Shown one piece after another: positions 36,028 through 45,424 of a DNA stretch of 64,000 nt. The DNA is taken from positions 124,001 through 188,000 of the forward strand of contig NZ_JAKZAJ010000005.1 of NCBI RefSeq assembly GCF_023156285.1, in the 5' to 3' direction. Below the pieces are notes generated by a model. It saw nothing but the letters and a program-made list of their open reading frames with translations. It was not told the DNA's origin and made no database searches. Made by a program: the position numbers and the translations under genes. Source of the DNA: Marinobacter koreensis. Its GTDB lineage: Bacteria; Pseudomonadota; Gammaproteobacteria; Pseudomonadales; Oleiphilaceae. Each line of letters opens with the position of its first letter. Positions within the stretch are counted from its first letter, which is position 1.

Positions 36028-37094
36028 GCAAGGCGCGAGCACCCTTCGAAATCGCCGGTGTACAGATCAAACCCGGCACCCGGCAGACGGTTGAAGTACC
36101 GGTTGCCAAACTCTATACCCACACGCCGCTTCATATTCCGGTCGAGGTCATTCATGGTCGCCGGGACGGCCCCGTACTCATGGTGTGCGGGGCGATCCAC
36201 GGTGATGAGATCAACGGGGTGGAAATCGTACGCCGGGTGTTGACCAATTCGGCACTCCGGCACCTGCGGGGCACCCTGGTGGCGGTTCCCATCGTGAATA
36301 TTTTCGGGTTCGTGCAGCGCACCCGCTACCTGCCAGACCGGCGTGACCTGAACCGGTGTTTTCCGGGCAGTGAGACCGGGTCGCTCGGTGGGCGCATTGC
36401 CTACCTGCTACGCACCCAGATCATGGAGAATGTGACCCACATTATCGACCTTCATACCGGTGCGATTCATCGATTCAACCTGCCCCAGATACGGGCCGAG
36501 CTCAAGAATCCGGAGACCATCCGCATGGCGGAGGCCTTCGGCGCGCCGATCATTATCAATGCCGGCTTGAGGGAAGGCAGTCTCCGGGCCTACGCCGATT
36601 CGCTGGATATACCGGTCATCACGTTTGAGGGCGGTGAGGCCCTCCGTTTCGATGACGTAGTGATCACCAGTGGCGTCAAGGGCGTGATCCGGGTCATGCG
36701 CGAGCTCGCGATGGTGCCGGCGAAAAAGGGTCCCAAGGCTCCCAGGAAACGGTCGGAAACGGCAGCGAACTCCCAATGGGTGAGAGCTGACATCGACGGC
36801 ATCATGCGGCCGGTTGCCCATCTGGGCCAGAAAGTCCGGAAAGGGCAGCGGCTTGCCATGGTCGCCGACCCGTTTGGTGAATCGGAAACGGCGGTGACGT
36901 CACCCTGTTCCGGCATCGTGATCTGTGTGAACAATCTGCCGCTGGTCAACGAAGGCGAGGCCATCTATCACGTTGCCCGTTTCGACGAGCTCAGCGAAGC
37001 GGAGAAAGCCATGGATTATTTTCGCAGTTCCTTTGAGGCCGAAACGACCGAAGCGGTGGTTCCGGTCCATCCCTGGGACGATTTGCAGAAGTAG
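36024..37094 (+). CDS. M14-like succinylglutamate desuccinylase/aspartoacylase family
   Basis: 356 aa zinc hydrolase. The metal ligands His and Glu are in [16 protein letters not shown] and the later His in [15 protein letters not shown]/Asn substrate residues are seen around [24 protein letters not shown]. The C-terminal part carries a small barrel-like domain. It could cleave an amide such as a side-chain or C-terminal glutamate bond, which would make it an eraser for RimK marks. That role is inference from the operon. It overlaps rimK by ATGA. Confidence 0.82.
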   Translation: MSKARAPFEIAGVQIKPGTRQTVEVPVAKLYTHTPLHIPVEVIHGRRDGPVLMVCGAIHGDEINGVEIVRRVLTNSALRHLRGTLVAVPIVNIFGFVQRTRYLPDRRDLNRCFPGSETGSLGGRIAYLLRTQIMENVTHIIDLHTGAIHRFNLPQIRAELKNPETIRMAEAFGAPIIINAGLREGSLRAYADSLDIPVITFEGGEALRFDDVVITSGVKGVIRVMRELAMVPAKKGPKAPRKRSETAANSQWVRADIDGIMRPVAHLGQKVRKGQRLAMVADPFGESETAVTSPCSGIVICVNNLPLVNEGEAIYHVARFDELSEAEKAMDYFRSSFEAETTEAVVPVHPWDDLQK

Positions 37095-37112
37095 TGACGA
37101 GGAGACACCGAA

Positions 37113-37538
37113 ATGATCTGGGATCAGGCGCTGATTGAACTGGCTCCGCTACCCCGGGGATTCCACCTGGTCACCAACGAAGTGCTGGCCCAGGCGCCCG
37201 GTCTTGCGAATTGCGAGGTCGGGCTGCTGCATCTGTTCATCCAGCACACCTCCGCGTCCCTGGCCGTCAATGAAAACGCCGATCCGGATGTGCGTGGCGA
37301 CCTTGAGCGGCACTTCAATGTGATGGTGCCGGAGCATTCCCCTCACTTTGTGCACACCATGGAGGGGCCCGATGATATGCCGGCCCATATCAAGAGCGTG
37401 ATGATCGGTCCGTCGCTCACCCTTCCCGTCAGTCACGGTCATCTGGCTCTGGGCACCTGGCAGGGAATCTATCTCTGCGAACACCGGGACCGGGCCGGCA
37501 GTCGCCGAATCATGGCAACGCTTCAGGGGCGTTGGTGA
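37113..37538 (+). CDS. yjbQ: YjbQ family protein
   Basis: 141 aa. LLHLFIQHTSASLAVNENADPDVRGDLERHF and HMEGPDDMPAHIKSVMIGPSLTLPV are the UPF0047/YjbQ signature, which includes a His-rich site. Family members have weak thiamine-phosphate synthase activity; the physiological role is unclear. It lies 19 bp after the M14-like gene with a good GAGGAG site, so it is probably the end of that operon. Confidence 0.92.
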   Translation: MIWDQALIELAPLPRGFHLVTNEVLAQAPGLANCEVGLLHLFIQHTSASLAVNENADPDVRGDLERHFNVMVPEHSPHFVHTMEGPDDMPAHIKSVMIGPSLTLPVSHGHLALGTWQGIYLCEHRDRAGSRRIMATLQGRW

Positions 37539-37577
37539 TCGCAACGTCTTTTCCGAACGCGTTCCGTTTCTGATATT

Positions 37578-37633
37578 GCCAATGGGTGGGATTCCACCCA
37601 TTGGCGCCTTCCCGGTGGGTGGGTATCCACCCG
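37578..37633. promoter_or_regulatory. Two palindromes upstream of the TAXI gene, possible enhancer (UAS)
   Basis: Palindrome 1 (37578-37605) is a perfect 12-bp stem around GATT. Palindrome 2 (37617-37632) has a 6-bp stem around GTAT. Both share GGGTGGG...TCCACCC and their centres are 33 bp apart, about three helical turns. They lie about 98 and 131 bp before the predicted sigma-54 start. Palindrome 2 is followed by TTTT, so it could also end the yjbQ transcript. Confidence 0.6.
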
Positions 37634-37695
37634 TTTTCTGCACTATTTTTCCCTTTAAATTCAGTAACCTTCCGTTTTATAAGTAAATTCCGAAA

Positions 37696-37712
37696 CTGGT
37701 CTGCCCTTTGCT
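37696..37712 (+). promoter_or_regulatory. Probable sigma-54 promoter
   Basis: CTGGTCTGCCCTTTGCT has the invariant GG-N10-GC spacing of -24/-12 promoters, with CTGG, G at the fifth conserved place and TTGCT matching well. It is about 75 bp upstream of the TAXI gene and downstream of two palindromes. A sigma-54 activator is encoded at the end of the same cluster. Confidence 0.68.
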
Positions 37713-37787
37713 CCCTGACTGGCAGCGTCGTCCTTCGCGGCGTGTAACGCACCCGATAACCAACACAATGATTCAGGGAGCCTTTCT

Positions 37788-38765
37788 ATGAAATTCAAAG
37801 TGATTCTCGCTGCTGTTGCTGCTACTGCCGTCATGAGTGGCCCTGTCAGTGCCCAGGACAAATCCGACTGGCCCGAAAGTTTCACGGTGGGTACCGCCAG
37901 TCAGGGTGGGACCTATTTCGCGTACGGTTCTGGTTGGGCCAACTACATGGCCGAAAAGCTGGGTATCTCCGGTGGAGCGGAGATTACCGGTGGACCGATG
38001 CAGAACATGGCGCTGGTCCATACCGGTGACCTCAACTTCGGCCTGACGACGCTTGGTCCGGCCCGTGAATCCATGGAAGGCAACAGCCCGCTGGCTCCGG
38101 GTATGAAGATGGACAATGTCTGTGCCATGTTCCCGATGTATCAGACACCCTTCTCTATTACGGCGCTCAGCGGTTCCGGCATCAAGACCATCGACGATAT
38201 CCCGGATGGCGCAACCATCGGTTTCGGTCCGGCGGGTTCCACCTCCGATACCTATTTCCCCAAGATGATGGACACGCTCGGCGTGAAGTATGAGCGCCGT
38301 AATGGCAGCTGGTCCGATCTCGCCGGTCAGCTTCAGGACGGCCTGATTGATGTCGTGGCCTTTGCAGCGGGAATCCCGATTCCGGCGGTGAGCCAGCTGG
38401 AAGTCCAGACCGATATCAACATCATCGGCATGAATGAGGCTCAGCTGAAAAAAGTGACTGATGCATTCCCGGTTGCGCCCTTCACCATTCCGAAGACCAC
38501 CTACAAGTCTCTCGAGCAGCCTTCACAGGTGGTGTCCATGTGGAACTTTGCCGTTGCCAATTGCGACGTGTCGGACGACCTGGTCTACCAGATGGTCAAG
38601 CTGACCATGGAGCACAACGACAAAATGACGTCCATTCACAAGGCGGCCCGTTCCTCTGTTCCTGAGAATTACAGCAAAAACAACGTCCTGCCCTGGCACC
38701 CGGGCGCTGCGCGCTGGTTCAACGAAAACGGCTATGAGATTCCGGCTGACCGGATCCATCCGTAA
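37788..38765 (+). CDS. TAXI-type TRAP solute-binding protein
   Basis: 325 aa periplasmic receptor. The signal peptide (1-22, ending VSAQ) is followed by TVGTASQGGTYFAYGSGWANYMAEKL, the TAXI opening, and TIGFGPAGSTSDTYFP. TAXI TRAP systems take up carboxylates such as glutamate or 2-oxoglutarate with a sodium gradient; the ligand here is unknown. It is the first gene of the operon. Confidence 0.94.
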   Translation: MKFKVILAAVAATAVMSGPVSAQDKSDWPESFTVGTASQGGTYFAYGSGWANYMAEKLGISGGAEITGGPMQNMALVHTGDLNFGLTTLGPARESMEGNSPLAPGMKMDNVCAMFPMYQTPFSITALSGSGIKTIDDIPDGATIGFGPAGSTSDTYFPKMMDTLGVKYERRNGSWSDLAGQLQDGLIDVVAFAAGIPIPAVSQLEVQTDINIIGMNEAQLKKVTDAFPVAPFTIPKTTYKSLEQPSQVVSMWNFAVANCDVSDDLVYQMVKLTMEHNDKMTSIHKAARSSVPENYSKNNVLPWHPGAARWFNENGYEIPADRIHP

Positions 38766-38772
38766 ATGTCGC

Positions 38773-38819
38773 CGGAGGGGCCCGACGGGTCCCTCCGACA
38801 GGCCGGCACAGTGCCGGCC
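38773..38819 (+). promoter_or_regulatory. Two intercistronic hairpins
   Basis: Between the receptor and the permease: an 11-bp stem (38773-38783 with 38787-38797, loop GAC) and a GGCCGGCAC/GTGCCGGCC stem at 38801-38819. They lack T runs. Such hairpins usually protect the upstream mRNA or limit read-through, so the receptor is made in excess of the permease. Confidence 0.78.
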
Positions 38820-38849
38820 GGGCCTTTCCGCTTGCAGGGTGTATCTACC

Positions 38850-41036
38850 ATGACAACCGAACACGAGATCCAACACGCGCCCCGGGTAACCGAGGACGAA
38901 GACCATATCCTGGCCCATAACGTGGATGAGGAGCCTGTCGAGCCCAATCGCCGACTGTTTGAGGGGTGGTTGCTCAAACTGGTCACCGTGATGACCATTG
39001 GCTATTCGTCTTTCCACCTGTATTCATTGAACATCGAACCCATGGAGACCTGGTCGTTCCGCATTGTCCATGTGGCCGGCGCCCTGGTGCTCGGATTCAT
39101 GCTGTACGCCGGAGCTCGGTTTGCTTCTGAAGACGATCGGGTTGTCCGTCACCGTTGGACCAGCTGGGCCGCAGGGGTAATGATGCTGCCGGCGCTTTAC
39201 GCGCTTTACCAGGGTTTTGCCTTCTACCAGATGCTGCAGGGCGCAGCCATGCGGATCGAGCCGGAAGTGGAGGCGTGGCATTTCGGTTGGCCGCTGATTG
39301 CCGCGACGGCTGGCGGTATTCTGATCAGCTGGTTCCATCAGCGCGGCCGGGCAAGGTTCAGTGCACCGGATCTCGTGCTGATGGTCTGCTCGCTGGCGGT
39401 CGCCACCTATTTGCTGGTGATTTACAACACCCCTCTGCGCATGTCCACCGGCACATCGTTTGCGCCCATCGGCATTTCGTTCGCGGCGGTTGCCGGTACG
39501 GCTCTGATTCTGGAAATGACCCGTCGGGTTGCCGGCATGGCGCTGGTTATCATCGGGCTCGTTTTCCTGGTGTATGTGTTCACGGGTGAGTATCTGCCGG
39601 GATTTCTCGGTTACCCCGGACTGACGGTTCAGCGCTTCTTCAGCCAGGTCTACACCGATGCGGGTATCCTCGGGCCGACCACGGCGGTGTCGTCCACCTA
39701 TATCATCCTGTTCATTATCTTTGCGGCGTTTCTGCAGGCATCGAAAGTCGGGGACTACTTCGTTAATTTCGCGTTTGCCTGCGCAGGCCGCTCCCGCGGG
39801 GGACCCGCGAAGGTCGCCATCTTCGCTTCTGGTCTGATGGGCATGATCAATGGTACGAGCGCCGGAAATGTCGTTTCGACCGGCTCGCTGACCATTCCGT
39901 TGATGAAAAAAGTGGGCTACAAGAAGCAGACCGCGGGTGCCGTTGAGGCTGCTGCGTCAACCGGTGGGCAGATTATGCCGCCGATCATGGGCGCGGGCGC
40001 GTTCATCATGGCCGAGATCACCGGTATTCCCTATACCGACATTGCGGTGGCGGCCATCATTCCTGCCATTCTGTATTTTGCGTCTGTCTACTTCATGGTG
40101 GACTTCGAAGCGGCCAAGACCGGAATGCGGGGAATGCGGGAAGATGAACTGCCGAAGCTGTCGCGGCTGGTGAAGCAGTGCTATCTGTTTATCCCGATTA
40201 TCATACTCGTGGTCGCCCTGTTCCTCGGGTATTCGGTGATACGGTCGGGCACCCTGGCCATGGTGGCGGCTGCCATGGTGAGCTGGCTGTCTCCGAACAA
40301 GATGGGCCCCCGTCAGATCCTGCATGCGCTGGATATTGCCTCGGTCATGGCGATCCAGATCATCGTGGTTTGTGCCGCAGCCGGTGTGATTGTAGGCGTC
40401 ATCTCCCTGACCGGCGTGGGCGCACGCTTCTCGTCCATGCTGCTGGATATTGCTGCCCACAGCGATCTGCTCGCGCTTATTTTTGCCATGTTCATCTCAA
40501 TCCTTCTTGGCATGGGCATGCCCACAACCGCTGCCTATGCGGTTGCCGCGTCCGTTGTGGCGCCGGGCCTGGTTGAGCTTGGTATTGAGCCACTGACTGC
40601 CCACTTCTTCGTGTTCTATTTTGCGGTGGTGTCCGCGATCACGCCGCCAGTGGCCCTGGCCTCCTATGCGGCAGCGGGTATTTCCGGAGCCAATGCAATG
40701 CAAACGTCCGTGGCGTCTTTCCGGGTTGGCATTGCCGCGTTCATTGTGCCGTTCATGTTCTTCTACAACAGTGCACTGCTGATGGACGCCCCCTGGTTTG
40801 AGGTGGCTCGGGCGCTGGTGACAGCCACCATTGGTGTCTACCTGTTGTCCGGTGGCGTCATGGGATGGTTTGGTCAGATTGCCGCCAACTGGATGATCCG
40901 GCTGGTTCTGATCGCCGCCGCCTTGCTGATGATCGAGGGCGGTGGCTGGACCGACCTGGTCGGAATTGTCATGGGCATGGCGGTCCTTCTGGTTCAGCGC
41001 AAGCGTCGGGAGCCAGAGGTTTCCATCGCCTCCTGA
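38850..41036 (+). CDS. Fused TRAP permease (small and large subunits)
   Basis: 728 aa, with about 17 hydrophobic helices: the first four (about 50-190) form the DctQ-like part, the rest the DctM-like part with GSLTIPLMKKVGYKKQTAGAVEAAASTGGQIMPPIMGAGAFIMAEITGIPYTDIAVAAIIPAILYF and MGMPTTAAYAVAASVVAPGLVELGI. TAXI systems normally have this fused form. ATG 38850 follows AGGGTG; an in-frame ATG at 38766 would read through the hairpins. Downstream, an inverted repeat at 41047-41083 may end the transcript. Confidence 0.94.
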   Translation: MTTEHEIQHAPRVTEDEDHILAHNVDEEPVEPNRRLFEGWLLKLVTVMTIGYSSFHLYSLNIEPMETWSFRIVHVAGALVLGFMLYAGARFASEDDRVVRHRWTSWAAGVMMLPALYALYQGFAFYQMLQGAAMRIEPEVEAWHFGWPLIAATAGGILISWFHQRGRARFSAPDLVLMVCSLAVATYLLVIYNTPLRMSTGTSFAPIGISFAAVAGTALILEMTRRVAGMALVIIGLVFLVYVFTGEYLPGFLGYPGLTVQRFFSQVYTDAGILGPTTAVSSTYIILFIIFAAFLQASKVGDYFVNFAFACAGRSRGGPAKVAIFASGLMGMINGTSAGNVVSTGSLTIPLMKKVGYKKQTAGAVEAAASTGGQIMPPIMGAGAFIMAEITGIPYTDIAVAAIIPAILYFASVYFMVDFEAAKTGMRGMREDELPKLSRLVKQCYLFIPIIILVVALFLGYSVIRSGTLAMVAAAMVSWLSPNKMGPRQILHALDIASVMAIQIIVVCAAAGVIVGVISLTGVGARFSSMLLDIAAHSDLLALIFAMFISILLGMGMPTTAAYAVAASVVAPGLVELGIEPLTAHFFVFYFAVVSAITPPVALASYAAAGISGANAMQTSVASFRVGIAAFIVPFMFFYNSALLMDAPWFEVARALVTATIGVYLLSGGVMGWFGQIAANWMIRLVLIAAALLMIEGGGWTDLVGIVMGMAVLLVQRKRREPEVSIAS

Positions 41037-41046
41037 TAAGCACGCG

Positions 41047-41083
41047 TCCGGCCGGCGGGACCGATTGTCCCTGACCGGCCGGA
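41047..41083 (+). terminator. Stem-loop after TRAP permease
   Basis: TCCGGCCGG (41047-41055) pairs with CCGGCCGGA (41075-41083), with an inner GGGAC/GTCCC stem. No T run follows, so termination would be rho-dependent or partial and the kinase gene beyond may still be read. Confidence 0.55.
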
Positions 41084-41122
41084 ACGTTACGCTAGACATT
41101 TTCCACTCGGCGAAACCTATCT

Positions 41123-42931
41123 GTGCGACTCGGAATCCTTCTCGCTTTCCTGATGACCCTGGGGCTGTCCTGGCTGCTCGGTGACTGGTTCGGTTATCGC
41201 CAGGTGGAGCAGGAAAGTCTCGAGCAGTCGTTCCGTTATCGACAACTGGTTGCCAACGAACTCAACCGTTACCTGCCCATTCCCGAACTCATGGCCCAGC
41301 ATCCGTTGATGGTCCGCGCACTGCAGCATCCGGACCAGCCGGAGCTGATCCTCGAAGCCAATCAGAAAATGCAACGGATGGCGGGTATCGTGGGCAGTTC
41401 CGATGTCTACCTGATGGACGATACCGGGTTGACCGTGGCCGCCAGTAATTTCAGTCGACGGGACAGCTTCGTCGGCCGACGTTTCGCCTACCGTCCGTAT
41501 TTCAGTGACGCGATAAAGAGCGGAGACTCCGCGATCTACTTTGCGCTCGGTTCTACCTCCGGTGTCCGGGGCCTGTATTTTTCACATCCGCTGCGAGGTG
41601 ACAACGGCGTGATGCTCGGCGTATTGGCCATGAAAGTGCAGGTGGATGACCTGGAATCCCAGTGGCACCGACCGGTCAATCGCGATGGTGCGCAGATGGT
41701 GGTGCTGGACAGCGCGGGCATCAGCTTTCTGGCCAGCCGGCAGGACTGGCTGTACCGGGATTTTTCGGGGCGGCGCGAGGAGCAGCAGGCCCTCGAGATC
41801 AGGCAACGTTATCCCGGTCGCCAGCTTCGGGCCATGAAGATTCATGACCTTGGTCGCCCCTGGGGGGTATCCGAGAAGTCCCGCAAGCTCAGTATCCAGA
41901 CCGGTGAGGGAACAGAGGAGTACCTCAGTGTGACAACTCCGTTGCCAAGACTGGACTGGTCGTTGAGAGTCATGGTCTCCACCGCCAGGGTTCTGTGGAC
42001 GCGGATTGCATTTGTGATTGGCGGTCTCGCCCTTTACCTGGCCATCCTGCTCGCCTGGCTGTATGTGAGAGAGCGATACCGTCGGGAGGCAGAGCTGGCC
42101 CAGAGAGGGGAACAGCTTGAACAGAGCGTTGCCGAGCGAACCGCAGACCTCGAACGGTCCAACCGGCAACTGCGGGAAGAAGTGTCGGAGCGGGAGCGGG
42201 CCCAGCAGGAGCTCAGGGAAACCCAGCAGGAGCTGATTCAGGCTGCCAAGCTGGCAGTGCTCGGGCAAATGTCGGCAGGGCTGAATCACGAGATGAATCA
42301 GCCGCTGACGGCGATCCAGACATACGCGAGAAACAGCCGGCGCTTTCTGCAGAAGGGGGCGCCGGATATGGTTGACGCCAATCTCGCCGAGATCATAACC
42401 CTGTGCGACAAGATGGCCGAGCTGACCCGTCAGTTCAAAGTGTTTGCCCGCAAGTCCGAAGGGCCGCCTACGAGTGTCGACGTTCGCCTGGCGGTGGACG
42501 CAGCGCTCAAGATCGTTTCTGCCCAGCGGGGTGAGGGAACCCCCCGGATACGCTGGCACCGTCCGGAGAGCCCCATCATGTGCCACGGAGACCTGATACG
42601 CATCGAACAGGTCATGGTCAATCTGCTGGCGAATGCCGTCCAGGCCGTGGACGGGGTTGACGGTCCGCTGGTCTCCGTCGACATTGAAGAGGACGACGGA
42701 AACTGGCGGTGTGTGGTCCGCGATAATGGAACCGGGCTGCCCGCCAACTCGGAGCAGGTTTTCGAACCCTTCTTTACCACCAAGTCGGTCAAGCAGGGGC
42801 TGGGCCTGGGGCTGTCGATTTCGCGCCAGATTGTCGATGCCCTCGGCGGGACGCTGACCGGCTCCAATCGTCAGGACGGCCCCGGAGCCGAATTTGTTGT
42901 CACTCTGCCAAAGCGGGAGGTCATCGAATGA
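41123..42931 (+). CDS. DctB-like sensor histidine kinase
   Basis: 602 aa. Two membrane helices (about 4-22 and 292-315) flank a periplasmic double-Cache-like domain (DDTGLTVAASNFSRRDSFVGRRFAYRPYFSDAIK). A coiled coil (EQLEQSVAERTADLERSNRQLREEVSERERAQQEL) leads to the H box GLNHEMNQPLTAIQTYARN and the N, G1, F and G2 boxes (NLLANAVQAVD, DNGTGLP, GLGLGLSISRQIVDALGG). C4-dicarboxylate sensors of the DctB type look alike. A GTG start at 41123. It overlaps the regulator gene by ATGA. Confidence 0.92.
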   Translation: MRLGILLAFLMTLGLSWLLGDWFGYRQVEQESLEQSFRYRQLVANELNRYLPIPELMAQHPLMVRALQHPDQPELILEANQKMQRMAGIVGSSDVYLMDDTGLTVAASNFSRRDSFVGRRFAYRPYFSDAIKSGDSAIYFALGSTSGVRGLYFSHPLRGDNGVMLGVLAMKVQVDDLESQWHRPVNRDGAQMVVLDSAGISFLASRQDWLYRDFSGRREEQQALEIRQRYPGRQLRAMKIHDLGRPWGVSEKSRKLSIQTGEGTEEYLSVTTPLPRLDWSLRVMVSTARVLWTRIAFVIGGLALYLAILLAWLYVRERYRREAELAQRGEQLEQSVAERTADLERSNRQLREEVSERERAQQELRETQQELIQAAKLAVLGQMSAGLNHEMNQPLTAIQTYARNSRRFLQKGAPDMVDANLAEIITLCDKMAELTRQFKVFARKSEGPPTSVDVRLAVDAALKIVSAQRGEGTPRIRWHRPESPIMCHGDLIRIEQVMVNLLANAVQAVDGVDGPLVSVDIEEDDGNWRCVVRDNGTGLPANSEQVFEPFFTTKSVKQGLGLGLSISRQIVDALGGTLTGSNRQDGPGAEFVVTLPKREVIE

Positions 42932-44280
42932 GTCAACCCTCGGTTATTTTCGTGGACGATGATCCCCACATCCTTCAGGCCATGGCCCAGACGCTGGCGC
43001 TGGAGGATATACCGGTGACCTGTCATGCGGATGCGCCATCCGCCTTGCCCGCGATAACCCCTGACTTCGAAGGCATTGTCCTGTGCGATTACAACATGCC
43101 GGGCATGGATGGCCTGCAGATGCTGGAGAAAGTGCGGGCGGTGGATGACAGCATTCCGGTGATCATCCTGACGGGACAGGGCGATATCAGTACCGCGGTG
43201 TCTGCCATGCAGCAAGGCGCCTACGATTTTATTGAAAAGCCGTTCGATCACGAGGAGCTGATCGAGCTGTTACGCCATGCGATGGAAAAACGCCAGCTGG
43301 CGCTCGAAAACCGGCGGTTGAAGGCCCAGTTGCGGCACATGGCGAAGCCCGGCCCCCGTATTCTCGGAGATTCCCCGGCGATGCAGAGGGTGCTGGCATT
43401 GGTTAACCCGATTCTCGAGATCTCGGCCAACATCCTGCTGCATGGTGAAACCGGCTCGGGCAAGGATGCATTGGCTCGATATATTCACGAGAGCAGTGCA
43501 CGGGGCGCCCATAACTTTGTCGCGATCAATTGCGGGGCGGTTCCGGAAAACCTGATTGAAAGCGAACTCTTCGGCCACGAGGCCGGAGCCTTCACGGGGG
43601 CGGATAAGCGGCGGATCGGCAAGATCGAGCATGCCCATGGGGGTACTCTGTTCCTGGATGAGGTGGAGAGCATGCCCCTCCCGCTTCAGGTGAAGCTGCT
43701 GCGGGTACTGGAAGAACAACGGGTGGAGCGGCTCGGCAGCAATGAGGTAAGGGACGTCGATGTCCGTATCATCGCAGCGACAAAAGAGGACCTGAAGGCG
43801 CTGAGTGACACGGGCCAGTTCCGATCAGACCTCTATTACCGGCTGAACGTGGTCAAGGTGGATATTCCGCCGCTTCGGGACCGGAAAGAAGATATACCGC
43901 TTCTGTTCCATCACTTCGTACTGATTGCGGCAGCCCGGTATGACCGGGAAAGTGTGCCCCTCGATGCCGGTCAGGCCGCAGGGCTGATGCAGAGGTCCTG
44001 GCCGGGAAACGTGCGGGAACTTCGCAATCTCGCCGAGCGCTACGTGCTGCTCGGACCGGCCGCACTGGATGACAGTGGGGCCGCCGGAGAGGCCAACATC
44101 ACGGGGCGCCAGACGCTCTCTGAAATGGTTGACGGGTTTGAGCGTTCCGCCATTATCAGCGCTCTGAATGCCTGTCATGGTAGTATCAAGGACACCATGG
44201 TGCATCTCGGTGTTGCCCGCAAGACCTTGTATGACAAGATGAAAAAACACGGTCTGGACAAGGCCCAGTTCAAGGACTGA
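42928..44280 (+). CDS. DctD-like sigma-54-dependent response regulator
   Basis: 450 aa: receiver domain with phospho-acceptor Asp54 ([12 protein letters not shown]), an AAA+ domain with Walker [16 protein letters not shown], the sigma-54 contact loop GAFTGA, Walker [12 protein letters not shown], and a C-terminal Fis-type helix-turn-helix ([25 protein letters not shown]). It is almost certainly the activator of the sigma-54 promoter ahead of the TAXI gene, with the kinase upstream as its partner. Confidence 0.94.
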   Translation: MSQPSVIFVDDDPHILQAMAQTLALEDIPVTCHADAPSALPAITPDFEGIVLCDYNMPGMDGLQMLEKVRAVDDSIPVIILTGQGDISTAVSAMQQGAYDFIEKPFDHEELIELLRHAMEKRQLALENRRLKAQLRHMAKPGPRILGDSPAMQRVLALVNPILEISANILLHGETGSGKDALARYIHESSARGAHNFVAINCGAVPENLIESELFGHEAGAFTGADKRRIGKIEHAHGGTLFLDEVESMPLPLQVKLLRVLEEQRVERLGSNEVRDVDVRIIAATKEDLKALSDTGQFRSDLYYRLNVVKVDIPPLRDRKEDIPLLFHHFVLIAAARYDRESVPLDAGQAAGLMQRSWPGNVRELRNLAERYVLLGPAALDDSGAAGEANITGRQTLSEMVDGFERSAIISALNACHGSIKDTMVHLGVARKTLYDKMKKHGLDKAQFKD

Positions 44281-44295
44281 GCCTGTCCGGACGAA

Positions 44296-44817
44296 TCAGG
44301 CCATTTTGCGCAGGGTATTATCGCCGACGACATGATGGTGGAGCAGTGCGGCAAGTACGTGGCCGGCCAGCACGAACCAGAGCAGATTGGCCATCACTTC
44401 GTGGGCGTCTTCACCAATCTCCTCCATCCACTCGATTTCCGGTCCGCGTTCGATCAGCGTCAGGCCGAAGGGATGAAGCCCGTGCCCGCTTCCCAGGGTG
44501 GTAAACAGGCCTGTCAGTGGCAGGGCGAGCATCAGGCCATAGAGTGCTATATGTCCCAGTTTGGCCGCCATTCGCCAGCGCTCGGGCGGACGGATCTGCC
44601 CCCAGTTGACGAGTCGCCAGAATAGCCGGAGTACCAGAAGCGCTCCCAGTGCGAGACCGATTCCCTGGTGAAGCGGCATGCCGGAGCCTCCGCCGATCTC
44701 CTCGAAGGCCTCCATCCATACCTCGCTCAACAGCATGAAGATCAGAAGGGCGGCCATCAGCCAGTGAATGGCCCTGGAGACGAGACCGTATCGATTGTCA
44801 GAGTCCAGCCAGGTCAT
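44296..44817 (-). CDS. Cytochrome b561
   Basis: 173 aa with four membrane helices. Haem-ligand histidines appear in SRAIHWLMAALL, GMPLHQGIGLALG, HIALYGLMLALPLTGL and AGHVLAALLHHHVV. It moves electrons across or within the inner membrane, possibly linked to quinone or superoxide. It ends 15 bp from the convergent regulator gene and lies 12 bp after the small periplasmic protein gene, with which it is probably cotranscribed. Confidence 0.92.
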   Translation of the reverse strand: MTWLDSDNRYGLVSRAIHWLMAALLIFMLLSEVWMEAFEEIGGGSGMPLHQGIGLALGALLVLRLFWRLVNWGQIRPPERWRMAAKLGHIALYGLMLALPLTGLFTTLGSGHGLHPFGLTLIERGPEIEWMEEIGEDAHEVMANLLWFVLAGHVLAALLHHHVVGDNTLRKMA

Positions 44818-44829
44818 GCTCAGTCTCCT

Positions 44830-45171
44830 TTACTGCTGCTCGGCGTTTGCGTCGTTGCCCACGAGCGATACGTCCTGCTCACGGACAACGTTGTCGTTGC
44901 TGTCCCGTAGCTGGATTCGGTAACCGTCATTCTGCTCGGAGATGGTGGCGGTTGAGCCAGGGCCGAAGCGTTTCAGGGCAGTGGCCTCGGCCATTACCCG
45001 GATCTCCTCCGGTGAGTAGTTCTTTTCCATGCTCGCCGGCGCCCAGGCCTGGCGGGAATACTCATCGTCATCATCATCCGCGAAACTGTATGTGGGCGTC
45101 AGGCCGACCAGCAGGGTGGCGGCGAGCAGTGCGGACAGCGAATACCGTTTACTGTGTTGTGATATGGCCAT
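44830..45171 (-). CDS. Small periplasmic protein, PepSY-like
   Basis: 113 aa. The signal peptide (about 1-31, ending SFA) is followed by an Asp run (DDDDDEYSRQ) and a short alpha-beta unit: EEIRVMAEATALKRFGPGSTATISEQNDGYRIQLRDSNDNVVREQDVSL. The layout fits half of a PepSY-type domain, but this is uncertain. ATG 45171 has AAAGGAGAG upstream; the TTG at 45177 does not. It is followed by cytochrome b561 and is divergent from an OmpR/kinase pair, suggesting a common stress or metal response. Confidence 0.6.
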   Translation of the reverse strand: MAISQHSKRYSLSALLAATLLVGLTPTYSFADDDDDEYSRQAWAPASMEKNYSPEEIRVMAEATALKRFGPGSTATISEQNDGYRIQLRDSNDNVVREQDVSLVGNDANAEQQ

Positions 45172-45304
45172 GATCAATTCTCTCCTTTGCCGTTTGTGTC
45201 AGGATCAGTCGCCGGATGAGCCGGAGACCGGGTCTTGGTCGCGTCGGAATTGCACACAGTAAAGCGGGCCTTTGTCGTGAAAGTGTGTCGGAGCGGCGGG
45301 TTTT

Positions 45305-45351
45305 TTGTCGCAAATTGTCGCAACCCCGCTTGCCGACAAAACCTGCGACAA
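45305..45351. promoter_or_regulatory. Operator-like repeats between divergent genes
   Basis: TTGTCGCAA occurs twice in direct orientation (45305-45313 and 45315-45323, 10-bp period), then two inverted, near-identical copies follow (TGCCGACAA at 45331-45339 and TGCGACAA at 45344-45351). They lie in the 253-bp divergent region, about 75-120 bp before the regulator ATG. The arrangement fits cooperative binding of an OmpR-family protein. Confidence 0.6.
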
Positions 45352-45424
45352 AGTCAGCACCCAAGATCAGCGGCGATACCCCTATAATCAGGCTGTCAGA
45401 GGTTTGGACAAGTTGAAACGAGTG

